Shown: positions 11,801 to 26,800 of the stretch, piece by piece
Position numbering within the stretch: position 1 is the first letter of the stretch
Layout of the letters: every line of letters begins with the position of its first letter
Assembly (NCBI GenBank): GCA_038373865.1
Contig: JAXGGA010002235.1
Coordinates: forward strand, 1-64,000
DNA length: 64,000 nucleotides
Direction of reading: 5' to 3'
Origin: Uloborus plumipes
Lineage: Eukaryota; Arthropoda; Arachnida; Araneae; Uloboridae
Made by a program: the position numbers and the translations under genes
The notes under the pieces: generated by a model
What the model was told of the DNA's origin: nothing
Database searches by the model: none
What the model saw: only the letters and a program-made list of their open reading frames with translations

Positions 11801-14800
11801 TGACAATTTTATTTTATACATTATGAAAGTAGAAAAATTTCCAAGTAATGGTAAACATAAAAACAATTCTTTTTTTTTTTTCATTTACGCATAAAAATAC
11901 ATCACAAGTTGAGCATTTTGAACGGGGTTTTGACTGAATATTTTTTATTGCACATAGTTCTTAACGTCCTCGAGCCGACACGAATGTTGGGCAATGGCAT
12001 TCTCTATTTTCTAATCGAACATCATTTGGAAACAGACAAATTTCTCTTTCTTCTCTTTTTTGCCCAAATAGTTTGCTCTTCTCCATTAGATTTAGGTCTC
12101 CCTTTTCGCTTTGGTTGAGGTTTCGCTTTTGTAAGTAATCCCTTAGCAACTCAGCGCTTATATGCAAGGGACGGCATATTCTCATCGCGCATTTCTCTAT
12201 ATGCACAAGACTTGACTACTGATTTTCCTTATCACTACACTCATAGTCTTCTTCCATTACTGAGTCAACATCTTGCGAATCTGATGAAAAATTCTGTAAT
12301 ATATTATCTTGCAATTCTTCATCAGATGAATCATCATTGATATCACTACCTTCTGACGGAAGGTCTTTCAAGACATCCAAAGCCTCCTGAATTGCGTTCT
12401 AAAAAAAAGAATAGAATATTTTTACTATTGCTTGAAAATTTTTTATGTCAAGTGCATCATATTTTCCCACACACACACACAATAAAAAAATTAAATCTAG
12501 CATTTTTTTTCCTTTGCGGAATGCAAAAGCAAATTTACGCTCGATACTAACATTTTTGATTGCTCTTGAGAGTGTTAGTAAAAAATAAATAAATTTATAA
12601 TTAAAAAAATATATATATATAATTGAAATCTAAAAAGAATATTAAAACATATTGCTATATTATAATTCCATAATTATATTATACCAAACTGAAATACCAT
12701 AGATAGCACGGACAAGATGAAAGCAAATTTTTCTCCGAAAGCTCAAAAAAGTGCTACGTGTACTGGCGGTACTTATAAGTACCACCGAATAATTCGACCC
12801 CTATTCACATCACATAAACTGATATCTTGTAAGAATTGAGTGTATAATGTTCTAAGACAATACAGAATGAGTAAAAAAAATAAAACACTTACCTTTCGTT
12901 TGATATTATATTGTAACGAGTCCGTTGCACCTTCAACTTTCTTCAAATGAGCATTCCAATCTTGAGGAAGTAACTATAAATTTATTTACAAGTATGTACA
13001 CTATTTACAATAAGAGCAGAAAACAATTGCTAAACATCAGCAATTAGGCAGCAAACACTACACTGTACTCTCAACAGTAATTCAGCACCACGTATCTAAC
13101 GTGAACAGTAATTAAGCAATTACAAAAGCAAAACAAACATTCGCCCAAGCGAATAGCGAATAAAACGAGTCACCAGAATCAAATCTGAAAACAACTGACT
13201 GACTTGTGTTCAAGGCCAGCTATTTATACACGGAAAGAAATGTCCACAATATTCGAGAAAAACCTGGAATATTTTGTTTCATTCCTAACATTACGTAATC
13301 CATTCACAAATTCTAGCGATAAGAAAAAAAACCACGCGAAAATGTCTTCACGCTTATTAAAGTTAGGGCAAGTGTAAAAACTACAAAGTGTTACAGGGCC
13401 GGTATACTAGTGATAAAGGTGATATCTTCAGATACTTTTGCAACATGACGTCAGATAAAACCAAAACTAATGAAAATGATGCAAGGCAGGAAAAACAACA
13501 ACTATTTACAAGATTTGTAACATTGCCCCCTTCCCAAGGACTGCACGTCCCGGGCAGTACAATCCCCAGAAAGGAAGCAAGGGAAAACTTACAGATACAC
13601 ACATTACATGATGACCAATCATAAACATGATAAACAATAACAATGAGAACATGAAAGAAATAATAACATTGATAAAGTAATATTACAAACAATTAAAGGC
13701 AAAAGTTATTTACAAAATTTACAAACAAATTACCATGGTAGCTTTAGATTTATTTTACGAACTATGGCCATAGTATGGGGCTAGCCGATCATAATGTACA
13801 ACCCTAGGTTTTGAATGTGATGACTTCTGGATCCTCACTACGACGTCGTTCAGCCGGTGAAGGACTGTGTAGGGTCCATCCCAATGCGACTGCAATTTGG
13901 GTGACAGACCTTTACGTCGGATGGGATTCCATAGCCACACCTTGTCACCTTCTTGAAAGTCATGGCCAGTGGACCTTGTGTCGTATCGGGTCTTCATTTT
14001 CTCCGTCGCGATGTTGATTCGCTCCCGTGCGAAGTGATGAACGTCCTCCAACCGGGCCTGGAGATCCTGGACGTACTCCTCAGGCGATGAAGGCGCATCT
14101 GGAGGGAGACCGAAGACGAGATCACAAGGCAGCCGAAGCTCTCGGCCGAAGAGCATCTGTGATGGGGAATATCCGGTGGTCTCGTGGACAGCACTGCGGT
14201 AGGCCAGCAGGAACAGAGGAAGTTTCTTGTCCCAATCCTGTTGATTTTTGGAGACCATAAGCGAGAGATTATTAAGGATTGTCCTGTTGAATCTCTCCAC
14301 CATGCCGTCCGATTGTGGGTGTAGTGGTGTCGTTCGAGTTTTCTCAATTTTGAGGATATCACATAGGCCCTTAAACACAGCAGAGATGAAGTTTCTTCCC
14401 TGATCGGAATGGATCTGCAAAGGTGTCCCATATCTCGAGATCCAATGCTGGACTAGAGTCTCTGCTACAGTGGTAGCTTCTTGATCCGGAATGGAATATG
14501 CTTCGGGCCATTTGGTGAAATAGTCAATGGAAACGAGGATGTATTTGTTCCCATCAGTAGTTTTCGGTAGAGGACCAAGAATGTCGATCCCGATTCGTTC
14601 GAAAGGAGCTCCTACGTTGTAAAGATGTAGCTTCCCGCGGCTTCTTCTCTTCGGTCCTTTACGGGCAGCACAGGCGTCACAAGAATGACACCACTTCTCC
14701 ACGTCATCCTTCGCCTTGCTCCAGAAGAAGCGCTCTCGAACCTTGTGGAGGGTTTTCAGGATACCAAAGTGTCCTCCAGTCGGACTACTGTGCAATTCCT

Positions 14801-17800
14801 TTAGAACGTCTGGAATTCTTGATCTGGGAAGGAGTAACTGCCATTTGAATGCTTTACCATCGTCAGATTCCCATTTCCGATACAGGACGCCATTTCGCAA
14901 CTGGAGAGATTTCCATAGAGCCCAGTATCTTTTCGTTGCAGGACTGTAGATAGAAACGTCTTGCCAACTAGGTCGCCGACTGTCCTTTTCCATTAACTCT
15001 ATGATAGGCTTTAGGTCTGGGTCTTCAAGCTGATCTTTTCTAACTTGGTCGTCACTCCATGGATCAGGATCTGAAGATGATGAAGTAGCAGTAACTTGAC
15101 AGGCAGTAGGGATTGTCGTCCCGTACTGTTTCTCAATTCGGGAGCAATAATGGCAGTTCTCGGAACAAGGTCTTCTTGATAATGCGTCAGCATTACCGTG
15201 TGACAAACCTTTTCGGTGCTTAATCTCGATGTCATATTCCTGGAGCCGCTGTATCCACCTGGCTACCTGGCCCTCTGGATTCTTGAAATTCAAAAGCCAA
15301 GTTAAAGAGGCATGATCGGTCCGGAGCAGGAATTTACGGCCGTAGAGGTAATGATGGAAATGTTCTACAGCTTTAACTATGGCGAGCAATTCCTTTCTCG
15401 TGACACAATAATTTCGCTCCGACTTGGATAAGCATTTGCTCCAGTAGGCGATGACATGTTCGTTACCGTCTATTTCTTGAGATAAAACAGCTCCAACGCT
15501 CTCGTGGCTCGCATCAGTGTCAAGTATGAAGGATTTTCCAGGCTGAGGATAAGAGAGAATAGGCGTTGATGTTAAAGCCTCCTTCAGCTGTAGAAATGCA
15601 TCCTCGCATTCTTTGGACCATTCAAATTTTCGTTTGCTCTCCGTCAGCTTATGCAAAGGTCGTGCAATATTGGAAAAACCCTTCACAAACTTCCTGTAGT
15701 ACGTGCAGAGCCCCAGGAAGCTTCGCAGCTGATGAACATTTTCGGGGCGGCTCCAATTCTTGACTGCGGATACCTTATCTGGATCTGTTCGTACACCCTC
15801 AGAAGAGATAATGTGACCAAGGTAGTTCACCTCACGGCGGAACAAATTACATTTGGACGGGCTTAACTTCAGGTTGGCTTCCTTAAGCTTTTGCAGCACC
15901 TTCCTAAGATTAGCCAAATGTTCCTCAAAACTGCGTCCTATGATGATGATGTCGTCCAAGTAGACAAGACAGGATTCATAAGAAAGTCCTCGTAACACTG
16001 ACTCCATAAGACGCTCGAACGTGGCTGGTGCATTGCAGAGGCCGAACGGCATCACTTTAAACTGCCACAAGCCTTGTCCGGTTGTAAACGCCGTCTTCTC
16101 TCGGTCGTCGGGGTGTATCTCCACCTGCCAGTAGCCGCTCTTTAAATCCAGGGTCGAAAACCACTTGTGTCCGGAAAGGGTGTCCAGAGTGTCATCGATC
16201 CGTGGAAGAGGGTAACTGTCCTTCTTGGTGATGTCATTCAGGCGTCGGTAATCAACACAAAATCTGGTGGAGCCGTCTTTCTTTCGGACCAAGACGATAG
16301 GGGATGCCCAAGGACTGGATGAGGGTTCGATGACGTCATTCTCCTGCATCTCTTTTACGAGGATCTCAACCTCTTCCTTCTTGGCGAACGGTAGTCGTCT
16401 TGGATGCTGCTTGATAGGGGGATGATCTCCAGTGTCGATCCTATGATGCGCTAAACTCGTGCGACCAACATCTTCGGGTGTAGATGAAAACACCTGCTTG
16501 AAGTCGTCCACCAATTTTTCCGCAGCGTATCTTTGATCCTTCGATAATGCTGCACTCCCAATTAATTTCGAAGTCAAGGATTCGGAAGACACAGTCTCGA
16601 AGGAATCAATTCTTCTGATGATGCAGTTTACGGGAGTACAAGTTGCCAACACTTCTCCTTTCTTGATATTCCTCGGTCTTTCACTTACATTGGCGACTCT
16701 CACAGGAACTGCATTCCTTGAAAGGTCCACAAGCGTAGATGCCACTAGTACTCCTTTGGGGCTATTACTCTGGTTAGGATATTCAATTAGGCCGAATTTA
16801 AAGCTGTTGTTTTCCTTGATGGAGCCAGGTATTAGTATTTCTGATCTTGGGGGAATCACTAAATCTGTTTGGGCTATTATTTGATGAGTGGATTTTAAGT
16901 TATTTTCAGCGTTGAAAATTGGTCTGTCTTCCCTCATCGAGTGCAGCTCATTATTTTTAAAGTCGATAGAAAAATCAAATGTTTTCAAAAAGTCCAGTCC
17001 GAGAATGAAGGGATCTGTAATGTCAGCGACGAATGCCGTGTGATGGTAAGTGGCGCTTCCGAACATTATTTCTAAGTTCACTTTTCCTTCAATCTCGATT
17101 TTGTCACCTGTCACAGTCTGAAGAGTAACGCAGGGCGGCGTCCATAAGATCTTGAGTCCAAATTGACGAGCCACATCAGTCTTAATAATGGTAACGTTGG
17201 CTCCTGTGTCCACAATCATTTCGCAGGGAAACCCATTCACATAAGCGTAAATGAAGAGTCCGTTGCAGCCGCCACTTCTTGAAGAAATCTGGAAAACTTT
17301 AGGATGGGGCTCATTCCAATTTGGCGACCTCCGCCCCGCGAGATTGCCATAGCTTAGTTTTCCTGAGCTGGAGAGGAAGAGGTACCCTTCCCTCTTGTTT
17401 CTTGGCGGGCTTCGCAGTTCCTTCGTAGGTGGCCCTCACCGCCACATTTCCAGCACTTCAGTGGTTGTCCACTTTGGTCTTTGCGAGTCTTCTTCAGGGT
17501 CCCCGACATCTCTTTGATTTGTCGCTCAATTTCCGAGAGACGAGTTGAGATCGAATCCTGGGCGCTCACTTCCACGCCCCTGATTGAATGGCGATCCTTG
17601 CGGGATGTTTGCTGTGCAGCCTCGAACTTCATTGCGTAAACCAGACCGGATTTAAGATCCTTAATGTCCGCCATCCGGAGAGCCGTCTGAACTTCTGGAT
17701 TTCGCACTCCATCTATGAAGTAGTTCAGGGCCAGGCTATCGCGAACACCCGAAGGACAGTCCGAGAAGGCGAGATGGGAAAGCCTCTCAACGTCTGCTGC

Positions 17801-20800
17801 AAAAACTTGCAAAGTCTCTCCAGCTCTCTGGAGTCGGGATTTGAGCTGAAGTTGGCTGAATTCTTTTTGGCAGGATTCGCCAAAGCGAAGCTCCAAGGCC
17901 GATGATAAGGCTTCGAAGTCATGGTGCTTGTCCTCTGGGAAGGTCTGTAGTATATCAGCTGCATCCCCTCTCAGCGAGGCTGCAAGTTGACAGGCTTTCG
18001 TGGAAGAGTCCCAGGAGTTTGCTTCTGCAACGATGAGGAACTGCTTCTTGTAAATATTCCACGAGGTCTTTCCGTCAAACGTAGCCAGTTTGATGGATGG
18101 ACGAGAAGTTCCAGCTGCAGCTACACAGTCACTTGAGTTGTTGGAGGATGCTGATAACTTCGATTCAAGTTCTTTAATTTTCTTTTCAACATTGTTTTCT
18201 ACTGTGGTGATTCGATTCTCAACGCTGTCAACTTTCTCTTCCAGAGCCTCCACTTTATTTTCCACATTGGTAAATTTACTTTCCACCAAACTTTTCATTG
18301 ACGTTAAATCGCTTTTAATTTCTTCAGCTAGATCATTTTTCAATTGTTCTTGATTAGTTGCCAGATCAATTTTTAATTGTTCTTGATTAGTAGCCAGTTC
18401 ATTCTTTAATTGTTCTTGATTAGTAGCGAGCTCATTCTTTAATTGTTCCTGATTAGTAGCCAGAGTCGCCATATCATTCTTTATTTGCTCTTGATTCGCA
18501 GCCATGCTCGCAGTCATGTCACTTTTAACAGCGTTGATAGCATCAAGGAGTTTTTTTAGTTGTTCCTCCATTGCTCGAGTAATCACCATAAAATTCTGAA
18601 GTCAAAAAGTCCTTAGGAAGAAAAGTCCGAGTTCACAGGAAGTTCCAAGAAAGTCCTTGAAGATGCCCCACGTTGGGCGCCAAAATTGTAACGAGTCCGT
18701 TGCACCTTCAACTTTCTTCAAATGAGCATTCCAATCTTGAGGAAGTAACTATAAATTTATTTACAAGTATGTACACTATTTACAATAAGAGCAGAAAACA
18801 ATTGCTAAACATCAGCAATTAGGCAGCAAACACTACACTGTACTCTCAACAGTAATTCAGCACCACGTATCTAACGTGAACAGTAATTAAGCAATTACAA
18901 AAGCAAAACAAACATTCGCCCAAGCGAATAGCGAATAAAACGAGTCACCAGAATCAAATCTGAAAACAACTGACTGACTTGTGTTCAAGGCCAGCTATTT
19001 ATACACCGAAAGAAATGTCCACAATATTCGAGAAAAACCTGGAATATTTTGTTTCATTCCTAACATTACGTAATCCATTCACAAATTCTAGGGATAAGAA
19101 AAAAACCACGCGAAAATGTCTTCACGCTTATTAAAGTTAGGGCAAGTGTAAAAACTACAAAGTGTTACAGGGCCGGTATACTAGTGATAAAGGTGATATC
19201 TTCAGATACTTTTGCAACATGACGTCAGATAAAACCAAAACTAATGAAAATGATGCAAGGCAGGAAAAACAACAACTATTTACAAGATTTGTAACAATAT
19301 ATTTGTAGCGAGAAAAAGATGAGAGCAGCAATCCGTGCAAAATGACAGCAAAAATTCAAGATGTCTGCTAGAAAATAACTTTCTTTCTGGCAAAATTCAT
19401 CAACCTAGAACAACTAGTGCTATCTATCTTGAAAAAAAGAGAGTTAAAAGAGTATTTCTACAATGTAGATTCAAAATGTGAGTTATGGTTCTTGTGCTAT
19501 AGCTTTTTAAAGTGATTGGTACTTATAAGTACCGTCAGTAGATAAAGGGTTAAGAAGATTATGGCAAACACACACAGATATTTTATTTATTAAGTATTTG
19601 AACACTATGTGTAATACTATTTTTGCATGAGATTCTGGATCCATCCATCTTATATGCAATATTAAACTATGATCACATACAATAATGATGAACGGATAAT
19701 GTTAACGCCAGTTTGGTGGAAGGTATGACCCCTATGTAACCCTTGCTCCCATCAGTATTCAAAGGGGGTGCAATGCTTGAAAGGTTGAGAACTTACCAGT
19801 TTAATGCATAACTAATGCATTGTCTATGGAAGTAAACAATAAGAAAATACAGTACAATTATTCTTAAAAATACTAAATCAGCCTTGAAATTTAGTGTTTT
19901 AGAAATAGTTTCAGGAAACCTAACTAAAATAAAGAATCTCATGTTTGGGTGTTTTGTTGCTCTAAATTATAGTGACAACACTTAATAATTTTTTTTAATC
20001 AAATCTAAATTCAGTACTTGATTTAGACAATTTTCATGAATTTGGAAGAATGTTCAATTATTGAAATAATGGTTGTATAATAGTGCAAATTAGAGCCAAG
20101 TATAACACCATACCACGTGTGGGCTGACTGCTTTCCCTTTTCATCTGACTTCTTTAACTAATTTATTACAAAACTTAAAAAATATTAATTAATTAGAAAA
20201 ATGAAAATAAATGTTCAACTATAAGAGAGAGATGTTTGACAAAAAATAAAAATTTACTGTTATTTTGTTTTGAAGAATAATTAAAAATATAATTAAAGTA
20301 AAGTTTGCCACTCCTTTAAAATTTGTCATCATAAACTGGACTATTCAATCAACCTGTTAGAGTTTCAGCAAGTATTTTCTTTTCAAGTTTACAGTTTTGT
20401 TTTAGTTTTTATTGATGGTTGAAAACAGCTGTAAGTAAATTCAAGAACTTATCTTAAATTTATTTTCTTCTTTAATAAATCAGCTTCTTTATTTATTTAT
20501 TTTTATTTAGTCACTTTATAAATAAATACATATTCGATGTACTCAAATGCAACTTTATCACATTATGTATAATGTTCAACTAATTTGTGAGGGAAAAGAA
20601 AACTGACTTTTTTCTTTTAAACTGCATATGTTGCTTTCTCAGTTGTATAATTTTTTTCTTCCAAATATTGAAAAAATCTGCAACCATTTTTTTCAAAATA
20701 AAATAAAATCAAGTAGAAATATTATAATCTTCATTCATGTATTATTTAATCTGAAAATTTCCATAAAATCTTGAATTGAAATGAAATTTACATTAACAAC

Positions 20801-23800
20801 TGTACTGTAAAAATATGTTATCATGTTCTAAAAATAGATAAGTGTTATGAAGTTAAAAATAAGCTATAATAAGTGTTATGTCTGGCTATTATAGAGATGT
20901 CTCTTAAATTATTTTGTGTACTGGTTTTGCAGAGATGATCCATCCGAAGTGCCTTCTATACTGGCTTCAAATAGTGCAAAGTTCGGAGCAAAACTGACTT
21001 TGATGGGTGACAATGTATTTGCTGCAATGAAGTAAGTTTTATGTAAATTCTAGTATTTGGTGCATCCCTCCCCCCTATCTATAATGTACTGTTGATAAAC
21101 AAGGATAGGAATCCTAAAAATGTCCTAAATTTTTATCAACTGTGTCCGAATTTTTTTGAAATCTCCACTCCAACCCCTGTAGATGTATCTGAAAAGACAC
21201 CTACCTAAGCACTTTTGCTTAAGTAATTATACTTCAAGATTGCACTGTTACGAGACATTTTCAATTGATTCTAGGTACCTGAACAGGTAAACGAATCTGA
21301 AACTCAGTTGGCAATATTTGGTTTTGTGTCCTTTTAACTAGGAGCATAATATTTTAATACTTGGTGATTGTTTAAATTCAATTAAAATTAATGTATTCTA
21401 AAACAGTTGGAAGATCTCTCAAATCTGTTACCTGCAACAAGGCCAGAAGACTTGGCTATTACTAGATTTGACGTTAACAACAAAATATCTTTCAAACCCT
21501 GCATGCCAGTTAATAACAATTAAAAACAAAGCAAAATATTTTTTTAAAAATGTAACCAAAAGTATATTTAAGCTAAAGAGAACAATAAATTTGTATTTTT
21601 AACTGCAAAAAAGAAGTAACGGACTTGACATTGAGTTAAAATACTCTCCTTTAATAAAGTGTTTCCACTACTTCACTTCTTTTTCAACGAAAAAGGAAAT
21701 GGCTGCAAGTAAATATTGAACTAGTATAATTGCATACCTTGATAACAAATTTGACAAATATGAGGGACAAAATGATGTTTTTAGATGTTATTTTAGAAAA
21801 TATATGTATGTATTTAAAAAATATTACACATATTTTCGAAAATAATCTCAGAAATTAAAAACTATAGACAAAATGACCCAATTGTTCTACTTGTAGAGTA
21901 AAAAAAATATTACTGAATTCTGAAATACGAATAAGGAACAGCTATTTTTTCAGCTCACTAGATACAGAAATTTGTATCTTTAAGGTCAAAGTATGTAAGT
22001 GATATTTTTAAAGTAGATTTATGTTGCGCAGTTTACCCTAAAGAAATGTAACATATGCAGTCAGGTTTACTTAGCATATTATAAAAGCACAATCTTCTTT
22101 TTCACTGTGAAACCCTATATGTATGAATATTTTAAAAATGAATGTAGCATCCTCTTCAAAATATTAACTTCAATCCCGCTTGAATTATTAAAAATAAATA
22201 AATGGTGGGAAAAAAAGAAAAGAAAGAAGAAACATGCAGAAGCTTTTTGCCTTTTACCTAGGTTGGGGTTTCCCGTAGTGTGAGCCAAGGGGTCTGTGGT
22301 GCTGTCCTGCTAAATTGTACAAAATAGCTGAAATTGGAGGACGAGTAAAAATATTTTTATTCAAAACGAAAGCACATTTATAGGGGATAAAAACTCTTAT
22401 TTACATATGCACAGGAACCCCCCCCCCCAGAACCCTCTATTTTAACATATTTTTCACCTAATTGAGTTTTGAGTGAATTTTATTTCCATAGCTCAGAACA
22501 ATAGTGTTAAACAATGAAAAAGCTTTAAAAAATGTGCAGAATAACTTTGGAAACCTCTGACCTACGTAATGTGCATATAAACAAATTTTGTTTTATTGAA
22601 AGTTAAATGTTTGATTGTATTGGATATGGAAAAATAAATGGAACTCATTACAGTAATTTCCTCAATTTTAAATTGTTCTAAATTCTATTCTTTAAATTGT
22701 TTGATTCTTTGTATTGATTTTTTTTAATTAGTGACTCTATTTGATTTGTTGATTATCTACTTGTATTCAATTTATTCTTTTGATATTTAAAAACAAATAA
22801 CCTTACATTCAGTTTAGCATACAAAAGAGTTGTTATTGTTGCTTCAGCAAATATATTTATTTTCACTTTAGCAAGTCCCTAATATGTAAAGTACTAATTT
22901 TCAAGGTAATTTGAGACATGAGCAATTTTTAATTCTACTAAAATATGCCTATTATTGACAAAAAATTGTAGCTTTTATTATTTGTACATGTTGTTCCTTG
23001 CTAAGTAATTCAATATTTTTCTGTAAGCTTCTAAAATATCTTTTGTTTTTACTTTTTTATAGTTCTTCTCTTTCAAAGGTATTAAATCAAATAAAAGAAA
23101 AAGTGTTGAAGGAAAAGTTCTTCAAAATTCAACTTAATTTACAAAAATTTGCTAAGAAACAACAGTATTCTTTACTGGCAGCAACAGCGAAAACTAAAGC
23201 TAGACAAAAAAGGGTTGTAGCAAAAACGTTTCATTCTCTTGGAATTGTGGTACCAGTTGTACGTGATGTTGGATATAGATGTTTAAGTGAAACTGATGGT
23301 AAGCTTTTTTTATTATTTAGTGTTGAAATAATTATTTATTTTAATATGCATTATTGCAATAGTCAAAAAAGAGGAAAAAGGATTCAACTTTTTAAAATGC
23401 TGCATTATTATTATTAGTATATATTTATAATTACATGTTATTTTTTGTTGTAGAAAATAACATTTTTTTATTGTTAATTGACTTATTTAGCAGTTTCTTG
23501 TTCTAGGCATACTTAAAGTAATATAAATTAAAATAATTTTTTTTCTGCAAATTAATCGGTGAAAATTGGCCATTTTAATTGTTGCATCCCTACTTGCAAG
23601 TTAACGGCGGTACAATTGTTGTACCGACGAAAAGTGTTCTGTTTTCTCCACTTGTATGGTAAAACCTAAGACATAACGCTAAGAGGTGGGGCAATGTGCA
23701 TTAAAGAGAACACTTTTCGTCAGTACGACAGTTTTACCGCCGTTGACTAAAGGTAAAGCTGTAAGTCTTTGTTGTGTATGAAATTTCAATTGCCATTGTG

Positions 23801-26800
23801 ATCACTTCAACTTCTATGCAAAAAAATGACTTTTTATATGAATAGCATTTATTAATTGATAAAAAATTTGTTTTAATATTTGCTTTATGTTAATTAGAAA
23901 CAAAGTATTGTATTGCATAAAAACTTAATATGTTATTACAGTAAAAGCTCGACTATCCGGAACGCTCGGGAAACGCCGAATTCCGGATACGCGAATTTTC
24001 CGGATAGATGAGTGCGAGTAAATTCCGGTTCATTTTCGCCCCTTTAGCTAATGTAAACATGTTTTAAAATAGTGTTTGGTCTGGAATTTTGAAATTTAGC
24101 AACGATTAGTTCGATATTCCCTTCAATTTCTGAAAAATGTCACGTTTTTGCCGATTTTTGAAAAAGTACGAATTTACCCGAAAATTTCCAACAATATATA
24201 TGTTTCCTACATAAAAAACGAAAATACTTGTATATAGCCCGAGCAATTTAGTGAAAAAACGAGGTTCAAAGTCGGAAAATCAACTTACATGCGCGATCTA
24301 TAACGCGACGGCAGTAAAGTCCGACTACGCATAACGATTACGCATAACGCATCCCAAACCTGATATTTCGCCTGTTTTATTTCAACTCTTTTAACTAAGC
24401 CCTAAAAAATAAATATGGTAATAAAATTTTTCATCGTTGGCAGATAATAACGACGCGACGCCAGTAAAGTCCGACTACGCAAAACGTACGGAAATGGAGA
24501 GCAAATTCCGCATAGTCCTCACGAGGAAATTAAGATTAGTTTTTAAACAATCAATACAATTAGTCTACACGAAATAAATAGCAATATTTTTTAATAGGTA
24601 TTAGTTTTGAAAAAAACCTCAGCAAAAATCGGAGTGGTGAAAACGAGCCCTTTACAGAAACTTACAACAGCAAAACAAATTTTTCATTCAAGAAATTTAA
24701 AGATAGAAATTAAAGAAATATCATGCATTTGGAACACTTATACCAATTAAGGAAATATGAGGCCACTGTTTTAGTGCTCCAGATAATTGGTTATTTACTG
24801 TAAGATGATAGTAAAACTCAGTTCCAGTACTTACTTCTTTAGAGGAATGCATCCAAATCTGCAATAATCAAAATCGAAGAGCATTGTCACGAATTCAAAG
24901 GGGACAATAATGTAAACAGGTCCGCTGGCAAAAATCCGCTTATCAATTGAAATAAATTATTACTTCTTGCTGGGGCACATGTTGTAATTTTTTCATGCAA
25001 TGCTATCTAGAACAGTGTATAAATTGACTAAATGTGTTTAGTTCCTACAGTTTAATTAAAAAAAATCTCTTGATATAATTTAATTTCTTTATCTTGATTA
25101 AATATATTTCCATAACTATCATATTTATACATTAAGGGGTTACAGTACCTCAAAAATGACCAAAAGACCAAAAAAAATTTTATTGCTTATTTCAAAAGTA
25201 AAAGTTATTTAAAACACTCAGAAAAAAACAGCATTGTTCTAGCTAAATTATTTAAAAAGTTATGAGTGACTTTAGGGCATACAGGCTATGTGTTCTAATG
25301 GAAAAGCCAAACTTTAAAGTGCTTTTTCTCGGTGATCAGTTTTTAGTGTTTCTATGTTACTAGAAATGCTAAGGAATTTTTTCTATTAAAGATATAACTT
25401 TAAAGCAATATTTTTTGCACTCAGGATAATATATTTAACAAAACTGTGCATTGAATAAGCGTTTTATAAATTACAAAAATTTTTAGAGTTTGTCAAACCT
25501 CGAAGAACAAAATTTTCTAAGATTTTTTTACATAAAAGGTCACAAAATATTTTCTAATCAAAATATAAGAAAATGAATGCACAGATTTGTTGAGGTTCTC
25601 CTTGTGATCATTTCGCAAAAAGAAATTTTGAAATTAGTGCAGAAACAAAAAAGCCTTAGGGTTTTAAAAAAACTGAAATTTTCTTACATTTTTCAAATTT
25701 TCAAAAAAAGTTTTCAAAATTTTTGATGTTTGAAAATAAATTATTGATTTTTAAACAAGTGCAGAAACAAATATTTCAAAGAATTAACTTTTTCACTTAA
25801 ATTAAAGAAATTTGTTAGAAAGGTACTGTAACCCCTTAAGTCGACTTCGATACCGTCGACTTCGATACCGTCGACATCCGGCCAAACAAATCTCGAATGT
25901 CTGATTGTTTGAAAGAGAGTTCTCTTTTCTTCATAAAGCGCTCTCTGATAAGATGCAGTTCCAAAACTTCTTGCTCGCTGTAATGAGAATTCCGTTCACA
26001 AAATCGTAAGAAAGTTAGAAAACCCTTTTCAGCATCAGTCCAAGAGACCTTTGGTTCCTCTTCGGCAACTTCGGGCTCAGATTCAGATGAACTTGCATCC
26101 TGTTCCGATTCTTTTAGCAAATGTTGCTGTATTAACTTTTCTTCCGTTAAAATTTCAACAATTGGCACATTTTGATCAGACGCAACCCATTCATTAATGT
26201 GGGACGTTTCCAGCTGAGAAATTATTGGATCATCTTTCCGACTCGTTTTCAATGATTCTAGTATTTCCGAAAAATCATTCGATTTATCATCTTTGAACCC
26301 TTGAAACTCGTCATCAGAATCAGAGGAATCCGAACAAAAATTAACGGCAAATAAAATTTTTCGCCACCCTCTTTGAAGGGTTTTACTTTTAACGGACTTT
26401 CATGCACTCGCCAGAATGTAAATAGCATCCTTAATGGTAAAACTAGATTGAAAATCAACCAAAGAACATTCAGAACTTATAAGTCTGCGCATGAAGTTTT
26501 TCTTGTACAGCATTTTTAAGTTTTGTATAATTCCTTGATCCATGGGCTGGATTAACGATGTTACATTTGGAGGAAGGAACATTACAGTAAAATTTTCTCT
26601 GGATAACTCCTTTTCGTCGGGATGTGCTCTACAATTGTCTAACAGCAAAATAATTTTACTGTTCAGTGGCTTTCCTTTATCGCTTAATTCACTATTTACG
26701 GATGGAATAAATATTTTTTCGAACCAATGCATAAAAATATCGCGGTCCATCCAAGAACTTTTTTGGTGTTTATAAGCGACAGGAAGGCATTTTATTCCTG

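Larger units (their letters stand above)
12912..19296 (-). mobile_element. Full-length Ty3/Gypsy LTR retrotransposon, copy 1
   Basis: 6385 bp on the minus strand, with 4-bp duplication atat (12908-12911 and 19297-19300). Order on its own strand: 5' LTR, PBS, gag, pol, PPT, 3' LTR. The two LTRs differ at only a few positions, which implies recent insertion. Gag and pol frames are open; there is no env and no chromodomain. It is antisense to HPF1 inside intron 5 and sits within the piggyBac relic. Confidence 0.95.
11511..19549. mobile_element. piggyBac-derived element, split by a Ty3/Gypsy insertion, HPF1 intron 5
   Basis: Termini CCCTTTATTTACTG and CAGTAGATAAAGGG are inverted repeats flanked by TTAA (11507-11510 and 19550-19553). 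Removing the retrotransposon and its duplication leaves about 1650 bp. Internal repeats with gtacttataagtacc appear near both ends. It carries remnants of a transposase on the minus strand, so it is a deletion derivative rather than an autonomous copy. Confidence 0.85.

Noticed and set aside
13381..13692. 103-codon hydrophobic ORF across the LTR/PPT border (also at 52817-53128 and partly at 19155)
   Set aside because: Considered as an env-like or accessory protein, but it runs through the PPT and LTR, has no signal-peptide-like start or conserved motif, and its ends are set by LTR sequence.
13811..17905. Several 65-145-codon ORFs overlapping pol and gag on both strands
   Set aside because: Shadow frames of the intact retrotransposon genes; the same shadows appear in copy 2.
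22998..23062. N-terminal extension of the frame containing HPF1 exon 7
   Set aside because: Hydrophobic translation upstream of a good splice acceptor; the HPF1 match begins at the acceptor.
26258..26458. Separate small ORF between the two halves of the pogo transposase
   Set aside because: Reading across 26400-26402 shows the transposase simply continues in the same frame after a TGA, so this other-frame ORF is a shadow.
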